Assembly: GCF_014645815.1 (NCBI RefSeq)
Contig: NZ_BMML01000015.1
Coordinates: 1 to 64,000 of the forward strand
Length of the DNA stretch: 64,000 nt
Reading direction: 5' to 3'
Source: Streptomyces fuscichromogenes
GTDB taxonomy: Bacteria; Actinomycetota; Actinomycetes; Streptomycetales; Streptomycetaceae
A program made the translations under genes and the position numbers. Positions 57,734 through 64,000 of the stretch are shown piece after piece. The notes under the pieces are model-generated. The model worked only from the letters and a program-made list of their open reading frames with translations. It searched no databases and was not told the origin of the DNA. The stretch's first letter is position 1; each line of letters begins with the position of its first letter.

Positions 57734-58471
57734 ATGCGCGCCCTGCGAATACTCCTGATCACCGTCGTCGTCCTCGGCGTCCTCTTCGTGATCGTCGACC
57801 GTGTCGCCGTGCACTTCGCCGAGGGCGAGGCCGCCGGCAAGCTGAAGACGACGGAGAACCTCGCGAGCACCCCCGACGTCTCCATCGAGGGCTTCCCGTT
57901 CCTCACCCAGGTCGCGAGCGGCACCCTCGACGACGTGAAGGTCGGCATCAAGGACTACGACGCCACCACCGGCACCACGGGCAGGACCATCCGCATCCAG
58001 GACCTGAACGCCGACATGAAGGGCGTCACCTTCACCGGCGACTACGGTTCCGCCACCGCGCGGACCGCGACCGGCACCGCGCTCATCTCCTACGCCGAAC
58101 TGCTGAAGAACGCCCAGGCGGCGCCCGCCGACCTCGGCCTCGGCGTCACCGGCCAGGTCGTCGGCCTCGGTGACGGCGGCAACGGCAAGATCAAGGTCAC
58201 CGTCGACGTCAGGATCCCCGGCGTCAGCGCCCGCCAGAAGGTGAACGTCCTCAGCACGGTCACCGTCAAGGACAACACCGTGCAGGTGCACGCCGACAAC
58301 CTGCCCAAGCTCGCCGGTGTCAGCCTCGCGGAGGACCGTTTCCGGCAGGCCTCCGACTTCCAGCAGGCGATCGACCAGCTCCCCGGCGGCATCAAGCTGG
58401 ACAAGGTGGAGGCCGCGAAGGACGGTGTGGAGATCGCGGTGAAGGGTTCCGGCGTCAAGCTGGCCGGGTAG
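57734..58471 (+). CDS. LmeA-like (DUF2993) phospholipid-binding protein
   Basis: A 245-residue exported protein with one N-terminal helix (about 3–25) and a DUF2993 domain: ENLASTPDVSIEGFPFLTQV is the family's hallmark. Mycobacterial LmeA is a cell-envelope phospholipid-binding protein linked to lipoglycan synthesis; the Streptomyces role is open. The ATG at 57734 is chosen because it directly precedes the membrane helix. Confidence 0.82.
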   Translation: MRALRILLITVVVLGVLFVIVDRVAVHFAEGEAAGKLKTTENLASTPDVSIEGFPFLTQVASGTLDDVKVGIKDYDATTGTTGRTIRIQDLNADMKGVTFTGDYGSATARTATGTALISYAELLKNAQAAPADLGLGVTGQVVGLGDGGNGKIKVTVDVRIPGVSARQKVNVLSTVTVKDNTVQVHADNLPKLAGVSLAEDRFRQASDFQQAIDQLPGGIKLDKVEAAKDGVEIAVKGSGVKLAG

Positions 58472-58527
58472 GAAGCGGCACGGCGGAAGCGGCACGGAGC
58501 GGCACGGCGGAATCGGCACGGCGGGGT
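58472..58527. repeat. Short GC-rich tandem repeats after the LmeA-like gene
   Basis: GCGGCACGG or a close variant occurs four times (about 58475–58524). They may have arisen by slippage. No palindrome is evident, so this is not an obvious terminator. Confidence 0.6.
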
Positions 58528-58673
58528 CCGGCGCCGTTCCAGCACGCGAGACGGTCGCGTCCGTACAGTAGATGTGATGACCGATACAGGCGCCCGGCCG
58601 CCCCGGGATCACGCCCCTGGCCGCCCTCCCGTCCCACAATTCGGACGATCGCGTCTCACCATACGACATGCCG

Positions 58674-58703
58674 GTGACATGCCCGCTTATCCGTCCCTAC
58701 GAT
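58674..58703 (+). promoter_or_regulatory. Promoter of the sulfur leader peptide and rhodanese gene
   Basis: GTGACA (58674–58679) and TACGAT (58698–58703) are 18 bp apart. The −10 ends seven bases before the leader-peptide ATG at 58711, so the mRNA probably starts at or next to that ATG. Confidence 0.6.
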
Positions 58704-58710
58704 CGAGCCC

Positions 58711-58791
58711 ATGAAGCGTCAGGCGGATCTCACGAAGCGGCGGGCAGTAGACCTGTGCCGCGTCGCCGCCATGCTCTGTCGCCCCTTCTGA
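58711..58791 (+). CDS. Cys-containing leader peptide of the thiosulfate sulfurtransferase gene
   Basis: A 26-residue open frame: MKRQADLTKRRAVD, then LCRVAAMLCRPF. It has the Arg-rich start and the LCRVA–LCR pattern of the putative leader peptides found before sulfur-assimilation genes in Actinobacteria. The two Cys codons near the end could let ribosome stalling report cysteine supply and so control the downstream gene by attenuation. It lies 119 bp before the rhodanese ATG and is probably translated from a leaderless transcript. Confidence 0.75.
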   Translation: MKRQADLTKRRAVDLCRVAAMLCRPF

Positions 58792-58910
58792 CGGCGGAGG
58801 CCCCTGCCTCCGCATCCCCCCGCCCTCCTCGTCGAGGGCATCCGTGCGCCCCGCCGCGCACCCACCCGCACTCGCACGCCCCGCCGCAACTGCCCCGGAG
58901 GAGAAAGAGC

Positions 58911-59750
58911 ATGAGCCGCAGCGACGTCCTGGTCGACGCCGACTGGGTCCAGGACAACCTGGACAACCCCGAGATCGCGATCGTGGAGGTGGACGAGGAC
59001 ACGTCCGCCTACGAGAAGAACCACATCCGCAACGCGATCCGCATCGACTGGACCAAGGACCTCCAGGACCCGGTCCGCCGCGACTTCATCGACCAGGAGG
59101 GCTTCGAGAAGCTCCTGTCGGCGAAGGGCATCGCCAACGACACGCTGGTGATCCTCTACGGCGGCAACAACAACTGGTTCGCGTCCTACGCCTACTGGTA
59201 CTTCAAGCTCTACGGCCACGAGAACGTCAAGCTCCTCGACGGCGGCCGCAAGAAGTGGGAGCTGGACGCCCGCGAGCTGGTCGAGGAGGTCCCCGACCGC
59301 ACCGGGACCACCTACACCGCCAAGCCGCAGAACACCGCGATCCGCGCCTTCCGCGACGACGTCGTGGCGGCCATCGGCTCGCAGAACCTCGTCGACGTGC
59401 GTTCCCCCGACGAGTTCTCCGGCAAGCTGCTCGCCCCGGCCCACCTGCCGCAGGAGCAGTCCCAGCGCCCCGGCCACGTGCCCTCGGCCCGCAACATCCC
59501 GTGGTCGAAGAACGCCAACGACGACGGCACCTTCAAGTCGGACGACGAGCTCAAGGAGCTCTACGCCGACGAGCAGGTCGACCTCGCCAAGGACACCATC
59601 GCGTACTGCCGGATCGGCGAGCGCTCGGCCCTGACCTGGTTCGTCCTGCACGAGCTGCTCGGTGTCGAGAACGTCAAGAACTACGACGGCTCCTGGACCG
59701 AGTACGGCAGCCTCGTCGGCGTCCCGATCGAGCTCGGCGCCAACAAGTAA
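58911..59750 (+). CDS. Thiosulfate sulfurtransferase (rhodanese, two domains)
   Basis: A 279-residue tandem rhodanese. The first domain is inactive-type, containing VEVDEDTSAYEKNHIRNAI; the second contains the catalytic Cys in IAYCRIGERSAL, the CRIGER loop typical of actinobacterial thiosulfate sulfurtransferases. It transfers sulfane sulfur from thiosulfate to an acceptor in the cytoplasm. GGAGGAG precedes the ATG by about 8 bases. It sits between a Cys leader peptide and a DUF1416 gene, consistent with control by sulfur status. Confidence 0.92.
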   Translation: MSRSDVLVDADWVQDNLDNPEIAIVEVDEDTSAYEKNHIRNAIRIDWTKDLQDPVRRDFIDQEGFEKLLSAKGIANDTLVILYGGNNNWFASYAYWYFKLYGHENVKLLDGGRKKWELDARELVEEVPDRTGTTYTAKPQNTAIRAFRDDVVAAIGSQNLVDVRSPDEFSGKLLAPAHLPQEQSQRPGHVPSARNIPWSKNANDDGTFKSDDELKELYADEQVDLAKDTIAYCRIGERSALTWFVLHELLGVENVKNYDGSWTEYGSLVGVPIELGANK

Positions 59751-59790
59751 GACCCTCAGACCGACCGTTCAAGACCTCTGGAGTATCAGC

Positions 59791-60078
59791 ATGTGTGGAG
59801 CGAAGGCCGGCGGCCCGGACGCCTCGACGATCAAGCCCGGTGAGACCACGATCCAGGGGCAGGTGACGAAGGACGGCGAGCCCGTGGTCGGCTACGTCCG
59901 CCTGCTCGACTCGACCGGCGAGTTCACCGCGGAGGTCCCCACCTCCGCCACCGGACAGTTCCGCTTCTACGCGGCGGAGGGCACCTGGACCGTCCGCGCC
60001 CTCGTCCCCGGCGCCACCGCCGACCGCACGGTCGTCGCCCAGCAGGGCGGCCTGGCCGAGGTCGCGATCGCGGTCTGA
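59791..60078 (+). CDS. DUF1416 protein linked to sulfur metabolism
   Basis: A 95-residue protein that begins MCGAKAGG with a Cys at position 2 and has a β-sandwich-like sequence (TIQGQVTKDGEPVVGYVRLL). The DUF1416 family is commonly found next to thiosulfate sulfurtransferase genes in Actinobacteria. Its role is unknown; the N-terminal Cys may be a sulfur acceptor (speculation). It lies 40 bp after the rhodanese gene in the same direction. Confidence 0.85.
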   Translation: MCGAKAGGPDASTIKPGETTIQGQVTKDGEPVVGYVRLLDSTGEFTAEVPTSATGQFRFYAAEGTWTVRALVPGATADRTVVAQQGGLAEVAIAV

Positions 60079-60095
60079 CCCCAGCACACCCGGCC

Positions 60096-60137
60096 AAGGG
60101 CCGCACCCCCGGACCAGACCCCGGAGGCGCGGCCCTT
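60096..60137 (+). terminator. Terminator hairpin after the rhodanese–DUF1416 operon
   Basis: AAGGGCCGC pairs with GCGGCCCTT; the 24-base loop can form a further CCGGGG/CCCCGG-type inner stem. It lies 18 bp beyond the DUF1416 stop. Confidence 0.6.
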
Positions 60138-60151
60138 CGCCACACCTGGAC

Positions 60152-60211
60152 CGCGCTGGTTCGGCGTGGTCGGCCTACCCTGGATGCGTGCTGGCAAGGC
60201 GCCGTCGCGTG
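60152..60211 (+). repeat. 60-bp direct repeat, left copy (truncated copy of the DUF3099 gene start)
   Basis: It matches 60314–60373 in 58 of 60 bases. It covers the promoter-like region and the first eight codons of the DUF3099 gene; in this copy the start codon is GTG in place of ATG, and translation would stop after eleven codons. Confidence 0.85.
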
Positions 60212-60313
60212 GCCGCTCCCTGATGCGTCCCTCGCACTGCTTCGCAGGCTTCGGGTCGCTGCGCCGGACTCCGTCCGTCGGGCCTCGGGTGGGTCTGTTC
60301 GTGCTTCGGGTGT

Positions 60314-60373
60314 CGCGCTGGTTCGCCGTGGTCGGCCTACCCTGGATGCATGCTGGCAAGGCGCCGTCGCGTG
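60314..60373 (+). repeat. 60-bp direct repeat, right copy (functional DUF3099 gene start)
   Basis: The right copy spans 36 bp before and 24 bp into the DUF3099 gene. About 102 bp of unrelated sequence separate it from the left copy. TACCCT in both copies, 8–9 bases before the start codon, may be the −10 box of a leaderless promoter. Confidence 0.85.
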
Positions 60374-60613
60374 TACTTCGCCATGATGGGGATCTGTATC
60401 GGTCTCTTCGTCCTGGCGTGGGCAGTCGTACGCCTCTGGTCCGTTCCCGCTGCCGTGGGGATGTGTGTGGTGGCCATGGTCATTCCGCCGGTTGCCGCGA
60501 TGGTCGCGAACCGTCGGGGGCCCGACGACCGCTGGTGGGACGATCCCTCGGGCGATCCCAAGTCCGACGAGTGGTGGGACGAGCTCGACGGGAAGAAGCC
60601 TCCGAGGCCCTAG
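60350..60613 (+). CDS. DUF3099 membrane protein
   Basis: An 87-residue protein with a basic start (MLARRRR), two helices (about 9–28 and 31–51) and an acidic, Trp-rich tail (DDRWWDD, DEWWDEL). This matches the small actinobacterial DUF3099 family, function unknown. A TACCCT box (60337–60342) lies seven bases before the ATG and no ribosome site is present, so it is probably leaderless. It is convergent with the lipase gene, 7 bp apart. Confidence 0.8.
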   Translation: MLARRRRVYFAMMGICIGLFVLAWAVVRLWSVPAAVGMCVVAMVIPPVAAMVANRRGPDDRWWDDPSGDPKSDEWWDELDGKKPPRP

Positions 60614-60620
60614 GCGTCCG

Positions 60621-61517
60621 CTAGGCGCGGACGCGCTGCGTCAGGAAGAGGGCCGCGCGGTCCAGCGCCTCGTCGGCCTCGTCGAGGACACCCGCGAACG
60701 ACTGGAACACGTGCGGTACGTCGGCGGTGATGTCCAGGACGACGTCCACCCCGGCGGCCCTCGCCCGCGCGGCCATCCGCGTGGAGTCGTCCAGGAGCAC
60801 CTCGTTGGTGCCGGCCTGGAGCAGCATCGGCGGGAAGCCGGCCAGGTCGGCGAGGACGGCCGGGCTGAGCAGGGGATGGTGCGGGTCCTGCCCCCCGCGG
60901 TACATCCTCCCGGTGTGGGCCAGCGACTCCCGCGTGAAGTACGGGTCGATACCGGCCTTCGTCTCCATGCTCTCCCCGGTACGGGTCGCGTCCAGGCCGG
61001 GCGAGAACGCCACGATCGCCGCCGGCATCGGCAGCCCCGCGTCGCGCGCGGCCAGGCAGGTGGTGACGGTGAGGCCGCCGCCCGCGGAGTCCCCGGCGAA
61101 CGCGATGGACGAGGGGTCCGCGCCGCTGTCGAGCAGCGCGCGGTACGCGCCCACCGTGTCCTCGATCGCCGCCGGGAACGGGTGCTCGGGGGCGAGCCGG
61201 TACTCCAGCGAGTAGGCCCTGAAGCCGGTCCTGGCCACGAGGTTGCCCGTCAGCGACAGCGCGGTCTCGGGGGAGCCGAACACATAGGCCCCGCCGTGGA
61301 AGTACAGGAGCGTCCCGGCGCGCTCCCCCTCGACCGGCTCGACGCACAGCGCGGGGCGCGGGCCCAGCGTCGCGGCCGAGGTGCGGATCCCGTCCGGGAC
61401 GATCATCTCGGCCATCAGGGCCCTGAACCCGGCGCGGATGTCCGCGACCGACGGAGCGCCCACGGGCCGGGGCTGTCGCGCCCTCGCGTCGATCATCGCG
61501 CGTTGTTCCCTGCTCAT
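60621..61517 (-). CDS. Alpha/beta hydrolase of the hormone-sensitive-lipase family
   Basis: A 298-residue esterase with the HSL oxyanion motif YFHGGAY and the nucleophile in FAGDSAGGG; the catalytic His is in VPHVFQSF. The acid position, usually AGxxDxLxD, reads AGTNEVLLDDS, so a Glu seems to replace Asp, which some family members have. Substrates are probably short acyl esters. It has AGGGGAG before the ATG. It is divergent from a MarR gene whose operator lies between them, making it the likely target. Confidence 0.85.
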   Translation of the reverse strand: MSREQRAMIDARARQPRPVGAPSVADIRAGFRALMAEMIVPDGIRTSAATLGPRPALCVEPVEGERAGTLLYFHGGAYVFGSPETALSLTGNLVARTGFRAYSLEYRLAPEHPFPAAIEDTVGAYRALLDSGADPSSIAFAGDSAGGGLTVTTCLAARDAGLPMPAAIVAFSPGLDATRTGESMETKAGIDPYFTRESLAHTGRMYRGGQDPHHPLLSPAVLADLAGFPPMLLQAGTNEVLLDDSTRMAARARAAGVDVVLDITADVPHVFQSFAGVLDEADEALDRAALFLTQRVRA

Positions 61518-61545
61518 CCCTGCTCCCCTCGCAAGTGCATGCCGC

Positions 61546-61568
61546 TACACTATATGCCGTGGCATATA
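61546..61568. promoter_or_regulatory. MarR operator overlapping divergent promoters
   Basis: TATATGCC-GT-GGCATATA (61551–61568) is a perfect palindrome. It covers the GTG start of the MarR gene and overlaps TACACT (61546–61551), a −10 box placed seven bases before that GTG. On the other strand TATAGT in the same segment could be the −10 of the hydrolase promoter. Binding would block both. Confidence 0.75.
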
Positions 61569-62035
61569 AATCGGGTGATGACAGCGCCGACCTGCTGGGT
61601 TTCTTCCATGACCTCGTCCGGTGCGAGACGCGGCTCTACAACGCCCTGAACGACCGTCTGCGCGAGCGGCACGCCATCGTCACCTCGCAGTTCGAGTTCC
61701 TGCGTCACCTGCGTGACCACCCGGGCTCCCGGGTCGGGGACCTCGCCGCCGGGTTCGCCATCGGTATCGGCGCCACCAGCAAGAGCGTCGACCGCCTGGA
61801 GAGACAGGGCTGGGTCGTCCGGCAGGCCAACCCGGCCGACCGCCGCTCCTCGTTGCTCGCGCTGACCGGCGACGGCTCGGCCCTCGTCGACGCGGCGGAG
61901 GCCACCGTCGCCGAACAGCTGACCGAGCTGATCGGAGACGCCTTCGGCGCGTCGGCCCTGCCGGCCGTCGCACAGACCTTCGCGAAGCTCCGCTCCGCAC
62001 TGGAACGCGCCGAGATCGGCACCCCGACGGGCTGA
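61559..62035 (+). CDS. MarR family transcriptional regulator
   Basis: A 158-residue winged-helix regulator: HAIVTSQFEFLRHLRD, the recognition part GSRVGDLAAGFAIGIGATSKSVDRLE (in two pieces here: GSRVGDLAAGFAIGIGATSK and SVDRLERQGWV), and the wing NPADRRSSLLALT. The GTG at 61559 inside the operator is preferred as a leaderless start; a frame begins at 61535. It probably represses itself and the divergent esterase; the ligand is unknown. Confidence 0.88.
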   Translation: MAYKSGDDSADLLGFFHDLVRCETRLYNALNDRLRERHAIVTSQFEFLRHLRDHPGSRVGDLAAGFAIGIGATSKSVDRLERQGWVVRQANPADRRSSLLALTGDGSALVDAAEATVAEQLTELIGDAFGASALPAVAQTFAKLRSALERAEIGTPTG

Positions 62036-62048
62036 CGCGGGTTGCCGG

Positions 62049-62717
62049 TCATCCGGGCCGGACGAGCCGGGTCTCGTACGCGAAGACCACCGCCTGGACG
62101 CGGTCCCGCAGTTCCAGCTTGAGCAGGATGCGGCTGATGTGCGTCTTGACCGTCGCCTCGGCCAGATGGAGCGTCTCGGCGATCTCCGAGTTGGACAGAC
62201 CCAGGCCCACCTGGGTGAGTACCTCGCGTTCGCGGGCGGTGATGCGGTCCAGCCGGTTGTCCCCAAGCGCACCGTCGCCGGACCCGGTGGGGAGCCGGTG
62301 GGCGAAGTTCTCCAGCAGGAGCCGGGTGATCCGGGGTGCGACCACCGCGTCGCCGGCGGCCACGCAGCGGATCGCGGCCAGGAGTTCCTCGGGCAGCGCG
62401 TTCTTCAGCAGGAAGCCGGAGGCTCCGGCGCGCAGTCCGGCGAAGGCGTACTCGTCGAGGTCGAAGGTGGTCAGGATCAGCACCTTCGCCTCGGGGTACC
62501 GCGCCACGATCCGCCCGGTCGCCTCGATACCGTCCACGCCCGGCATCCGTACGTCCATCAGGACCACGTCGGGCCGCAGTTCACCGGTCAGACGCACGGC
62601 CTCGGCGCCGTCACCGGCCTCGCCGACGGCCACCATGTCGTCCTGCGCCTCCAGCACCATGGAGAACGCCATGCGCAGCAGCGGCTCGTCGTCGACGAGG
62701 AGGACTCTGATCGTCAT
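62049..62717 (-). CDS. NarL/FixJ-family response regulator
   Basis: A 222-residue regulator: receiver pocket VDDEP, phosphorylation Asp in VVLMDVRMPGVDG and conserved Lys in FLLKNALPEE, then a LuxR-type helix-turn-helix with ITAREREVLTQVGLGLSNSEIAETLHLAEATVKTH (in parts). It follows the kinase gene by 3 bp and is the output of that pair. Confidence 0.93.
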   Translation of the reverse strand: MTIRVLLVDDEPLLRMAFSMVLEAQDDMVAVGEAGDGAEAVRLTGELRPDVVLMDVRMPGVDGIEATGRIVARYPEAKVLILTTFDLDEYAFAGLRAGASGFLLKNALPEELLAAIRCVAAGDAVVAPRITRLLLENFAHRLPTGSGDGALGDNRLDRITAREREVLTQVGLGLSNSEIAETLHLAEATVKTHISRILLKLELRDRVQAVVFAYETRLVRPG

Positions 62718-62720
62718 GGC

Positions 62721-63938
62721 TCACGCTTCGTTTCCGGACAGGGCCAGTACGGCCCGTACCTGCCAGCCGCCGTCGTGGCGCGGCCCCGCCTCGAACTCGC
62801 CGCCGTACACCGCGGCCCGCTCCCGCATCCCGTGCAGCCCCTGTCCGCCGGTACGGTCCGGCAGTTCCGCCACGGGACCGTCGTCGGTGATGCGCACGGT
62901 GACGTGCTGCGCGGCACAGCGCACCCGGACCTCGGCCCGGGTCCCCGGCGGGGTGTGCTTCAGGGTGTTCGTGAGCGCCTCCTGGACCAGTCGGTAGACG
63001 GTCAGCTGCGCCGGGACGGGGACGGCCGAGGGGTCGCCCGAGACGTCGAGGCGGGTGGGCAGCCCGGCCGCGCGGACCTGGTCGGCGAGCGGCTCCAGCT
63101 GGGCGATGCCCGGCATCGGGTGGCGCAGCGCGTCGGGCTCGTCGGCGCGCAGTACGCCGAGGAAGCGCCGCATGTCGGTGATCGCCTGCCGGCCGGTCGT
63201 CGACACCTGCCGCATCGCGGCGGTGGCCCGCTCCGGGTGCAGCTCCTGGGCGAAGACGGCGCCGTCGGCGAGCGCCACCATCACCGACAGGTTGTGCGTG
63301 ACGATGTCGTGCATCTCCCGGGCGATACGGGCGCGTTCGCCGGCGACCGCCAGCTGGGACTGCTGGTCGCGTTCCCGCTCCAGCCGTACGGCCCGTTCCT
63401 CCAGGAAGGCCAGATGGGCGCGTCTGCTGCGCATGTTCATGCCGATGACGGACGCGGCCACCGCCATCGCGGACAGCCCGACGAACGACTCGACGACCCG
63501 CTCCGGCGTCGACCAGCGGACCGACGCGAGCAGCGCACCGGTCTCCAGGACGCCGACGGCGAGCCAGGTGTGCCGCTTCGACGCGTGGGCGGCCACCGTG
63601 TACAGCGCGATCAGCAGCGTCATGTCCGTCGGTGTGCGCAGGTTGAGGCACCACTGGACGAAGGCGACCGCCGACATCGCCAGGAACGCCCCGAGCGGTG
63701 CCCGTCGCCGCCATACGAGCGGCAGCGTCAGCAGCGCGTTGAACAGCAGCGGTTGCCCCAGGAAGGGGTGAAGGACACGGTGCATCGCCCCCGTCAGCAG
63801 CGCGCAGACGGCCGCCGCGAACAGCGCGTCCACCGTCTGCGGCGACAGCCGTGCGCGCAGCCGCAGCCGGGCGCGGTCGGCGACGGCGCGCCACGACCGG
63901 GCCCGGCTGCGCACGGCCTGGGGCAGGGCGTAGGTCAT
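62721..63938 (-). CDS. NarL-type sensor histidine kinase (HisKA_3)
   Basis: A 405-residue kinase with an N-terminal membrane domain of about five helices (about 37–175), then HisKA_3 with the phospho-His in RIAREMHDIVTHNLSVMV and a HATPase domain with EALTNTLKHTPPG and GQGLHGMRERAAVYGG. Such kinases sense membrane or envelope state through the helices. The ATG at 63938 overlaps a TGA in another frame. An ABC exporter often precedes this type of pair. Confidence 0.92.
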   Translation of the reverse strand: MTYALPQAVRSRARSWRAVADRARLRLRARLSPQTVDALFAAAVCALLTGAMHRVLHPFLGQPLLFNALLTLPLVWRRRAPLGAFLAMSAVAFVQWCLNLRTPTDMTLLIALYTVAAHASKRHTWLAVGVLETGALLASVRWSTPERVVESFVGLSAMAVAASVIGMNMRSRRAHLAFLEERAVRLERERDQQSQLAVAGERARIAREMHDIVTHNLSVMVALADGAVFAQELHPERATAAMRQVSTTGRQAITDMRRFLGVLRADEPDALRHPMPGIAQLEPLADQVRAAGLPTRLDVSGDPSAVPVPAQLTVYRLVQEALTNTLKHTPPGTRAEVRVRCAAQHVTVRITDDGPVAELPDRTGGQGLHGMRERAAVYGGEFEAGPRHDGGWQVRAVLALSGNEA

Positions 63939-63972
63939 CGACGCGCCCCGGCCCCGGCGGTCGCGGCCGCCA

Positions 63973-64000
63973 TCAGGCGTCCCGCCGCCTGAGCGCCACC
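63973..64000 (-). CDS. C-terminal end of an upstream gene cut by the window edge
   Basis: On the minus strand the last nine codons at the edge read VALRRRDA followed by TGA. A basic tail ending RRRDA is typical of ABC-2 permeases, which would fit the kinase/regulator pair that follows, but so short a piece cannot prove a gene. Confidence 0.3.

Noticed and set aside
58577..58712. 44-codon open frame ending on the leader-peptide ATG
   Set aside because: Third positions are not G/C-biased and there is no ribosome site; the region looks like a promoter instead.
1..64000. CRISPR array or cas genes
   Set aside because: No regularly spaced direct repeats with unique spacers and no Cas-like protein were found; the short tandem repeats present have no spacers.

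Overview
The window is a piece of a Streptomyces chromosome. Base composition is very GC-rich with strong G/C at third codon positions, ribosome sites are AGGAGG-like, GTG and TTG starts are common, several genes look leaderless, and mycothiol synthase, GlnR, CsoR and a DUF397 protein are present. From memory (not checked), the order pst – pit – csoR – ppk – mshD – 5'-nucleotidase – two-component/HtrA – LacI – glnR – rhodanese follows the S. coelicolor core region around SCO4125–SCO4170. No rRNA, tRNA, CRISPR, integrase or transposase was seen.

Layout. 0–8 kb: a GNAT gene, then a leftward six-gene cluster resembling a type IV secretion (conjugation) machine: pilin-like, VirB8-like, VirB6/TrbL-like, SCO6880-family, VirB4-like ATPase and a degenerate VirD4-like protein. 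8–19 kb: secreted and envelope functions: two paralogous S53 serine-carboxyl peptidases with a shared upstream element, a TetR/SDR divergent pair, a second SDR, a trypsin-like protease, a lytic transglycosylase–NlpC/P60 hydrolase (VirB1/CwlT-like in architecture), a PAP2 phosphatase and a Tat-lipoprotein FAD oxidase. 19–31 kb: phosphate: a PHO box, pstSCAB, a Pit permease with its DUF47 partner, csoR with a copper-type operator, a lipoprotein, and a Nudix–CHAD–polyphosphate kinase operon. 31–40 kb: two ABC-2 export cassettes facing away from one intergenic region, one under a GntR repressor with a 13-bp-arm operator, the other under an ECF sigma/anti-sigma pair.

40–47 kb: mycothiol synthase, a secreted 5'-nucleotidase, then three tandem 37–38-residue Lys/Pro-rich peptides sharing an identical N-terminus, followed after a strong hairpin by an ABC exporter and, convergently, an orphan response regulator. 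This peptide–exporter locus is the best candidate for an undescribed system. 47–55 kb: an accessory patch (Uma2 nuclease, DUF397 with an HTH remnant, a toxin–antitoxin-like overlapping pair), then a sensor kinase/regulator pair with an HtrA-like protease and an 80-residue protein, a LacI regulator and the nitrogen regulator GlnR. 55–64 kb: hydrolase, MoaD-like protein, membrane protein, LmeA-like protein, a sulfur leader peptide with rhodanese and DUF1416 genes, DUF3099 with a truncated 5' duplication, a lipase/MarR divergent pair, and a NarL-type two-component system.

Phosphate scavenging (nucleotidase), uptake (Pst, Pit), storage (Ppk, CHAD) and nitrogen control (GlnR) lie within about 36 kb. 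A palindromic Streptomyces-type intergenic repeat occurs at least five times at gene ends. Starts were often moved downstream of the longest open frame to fit a ribosome site or a leaderless promoter; the reasoning is in each entry. All family assignments are by reading, not by database search.
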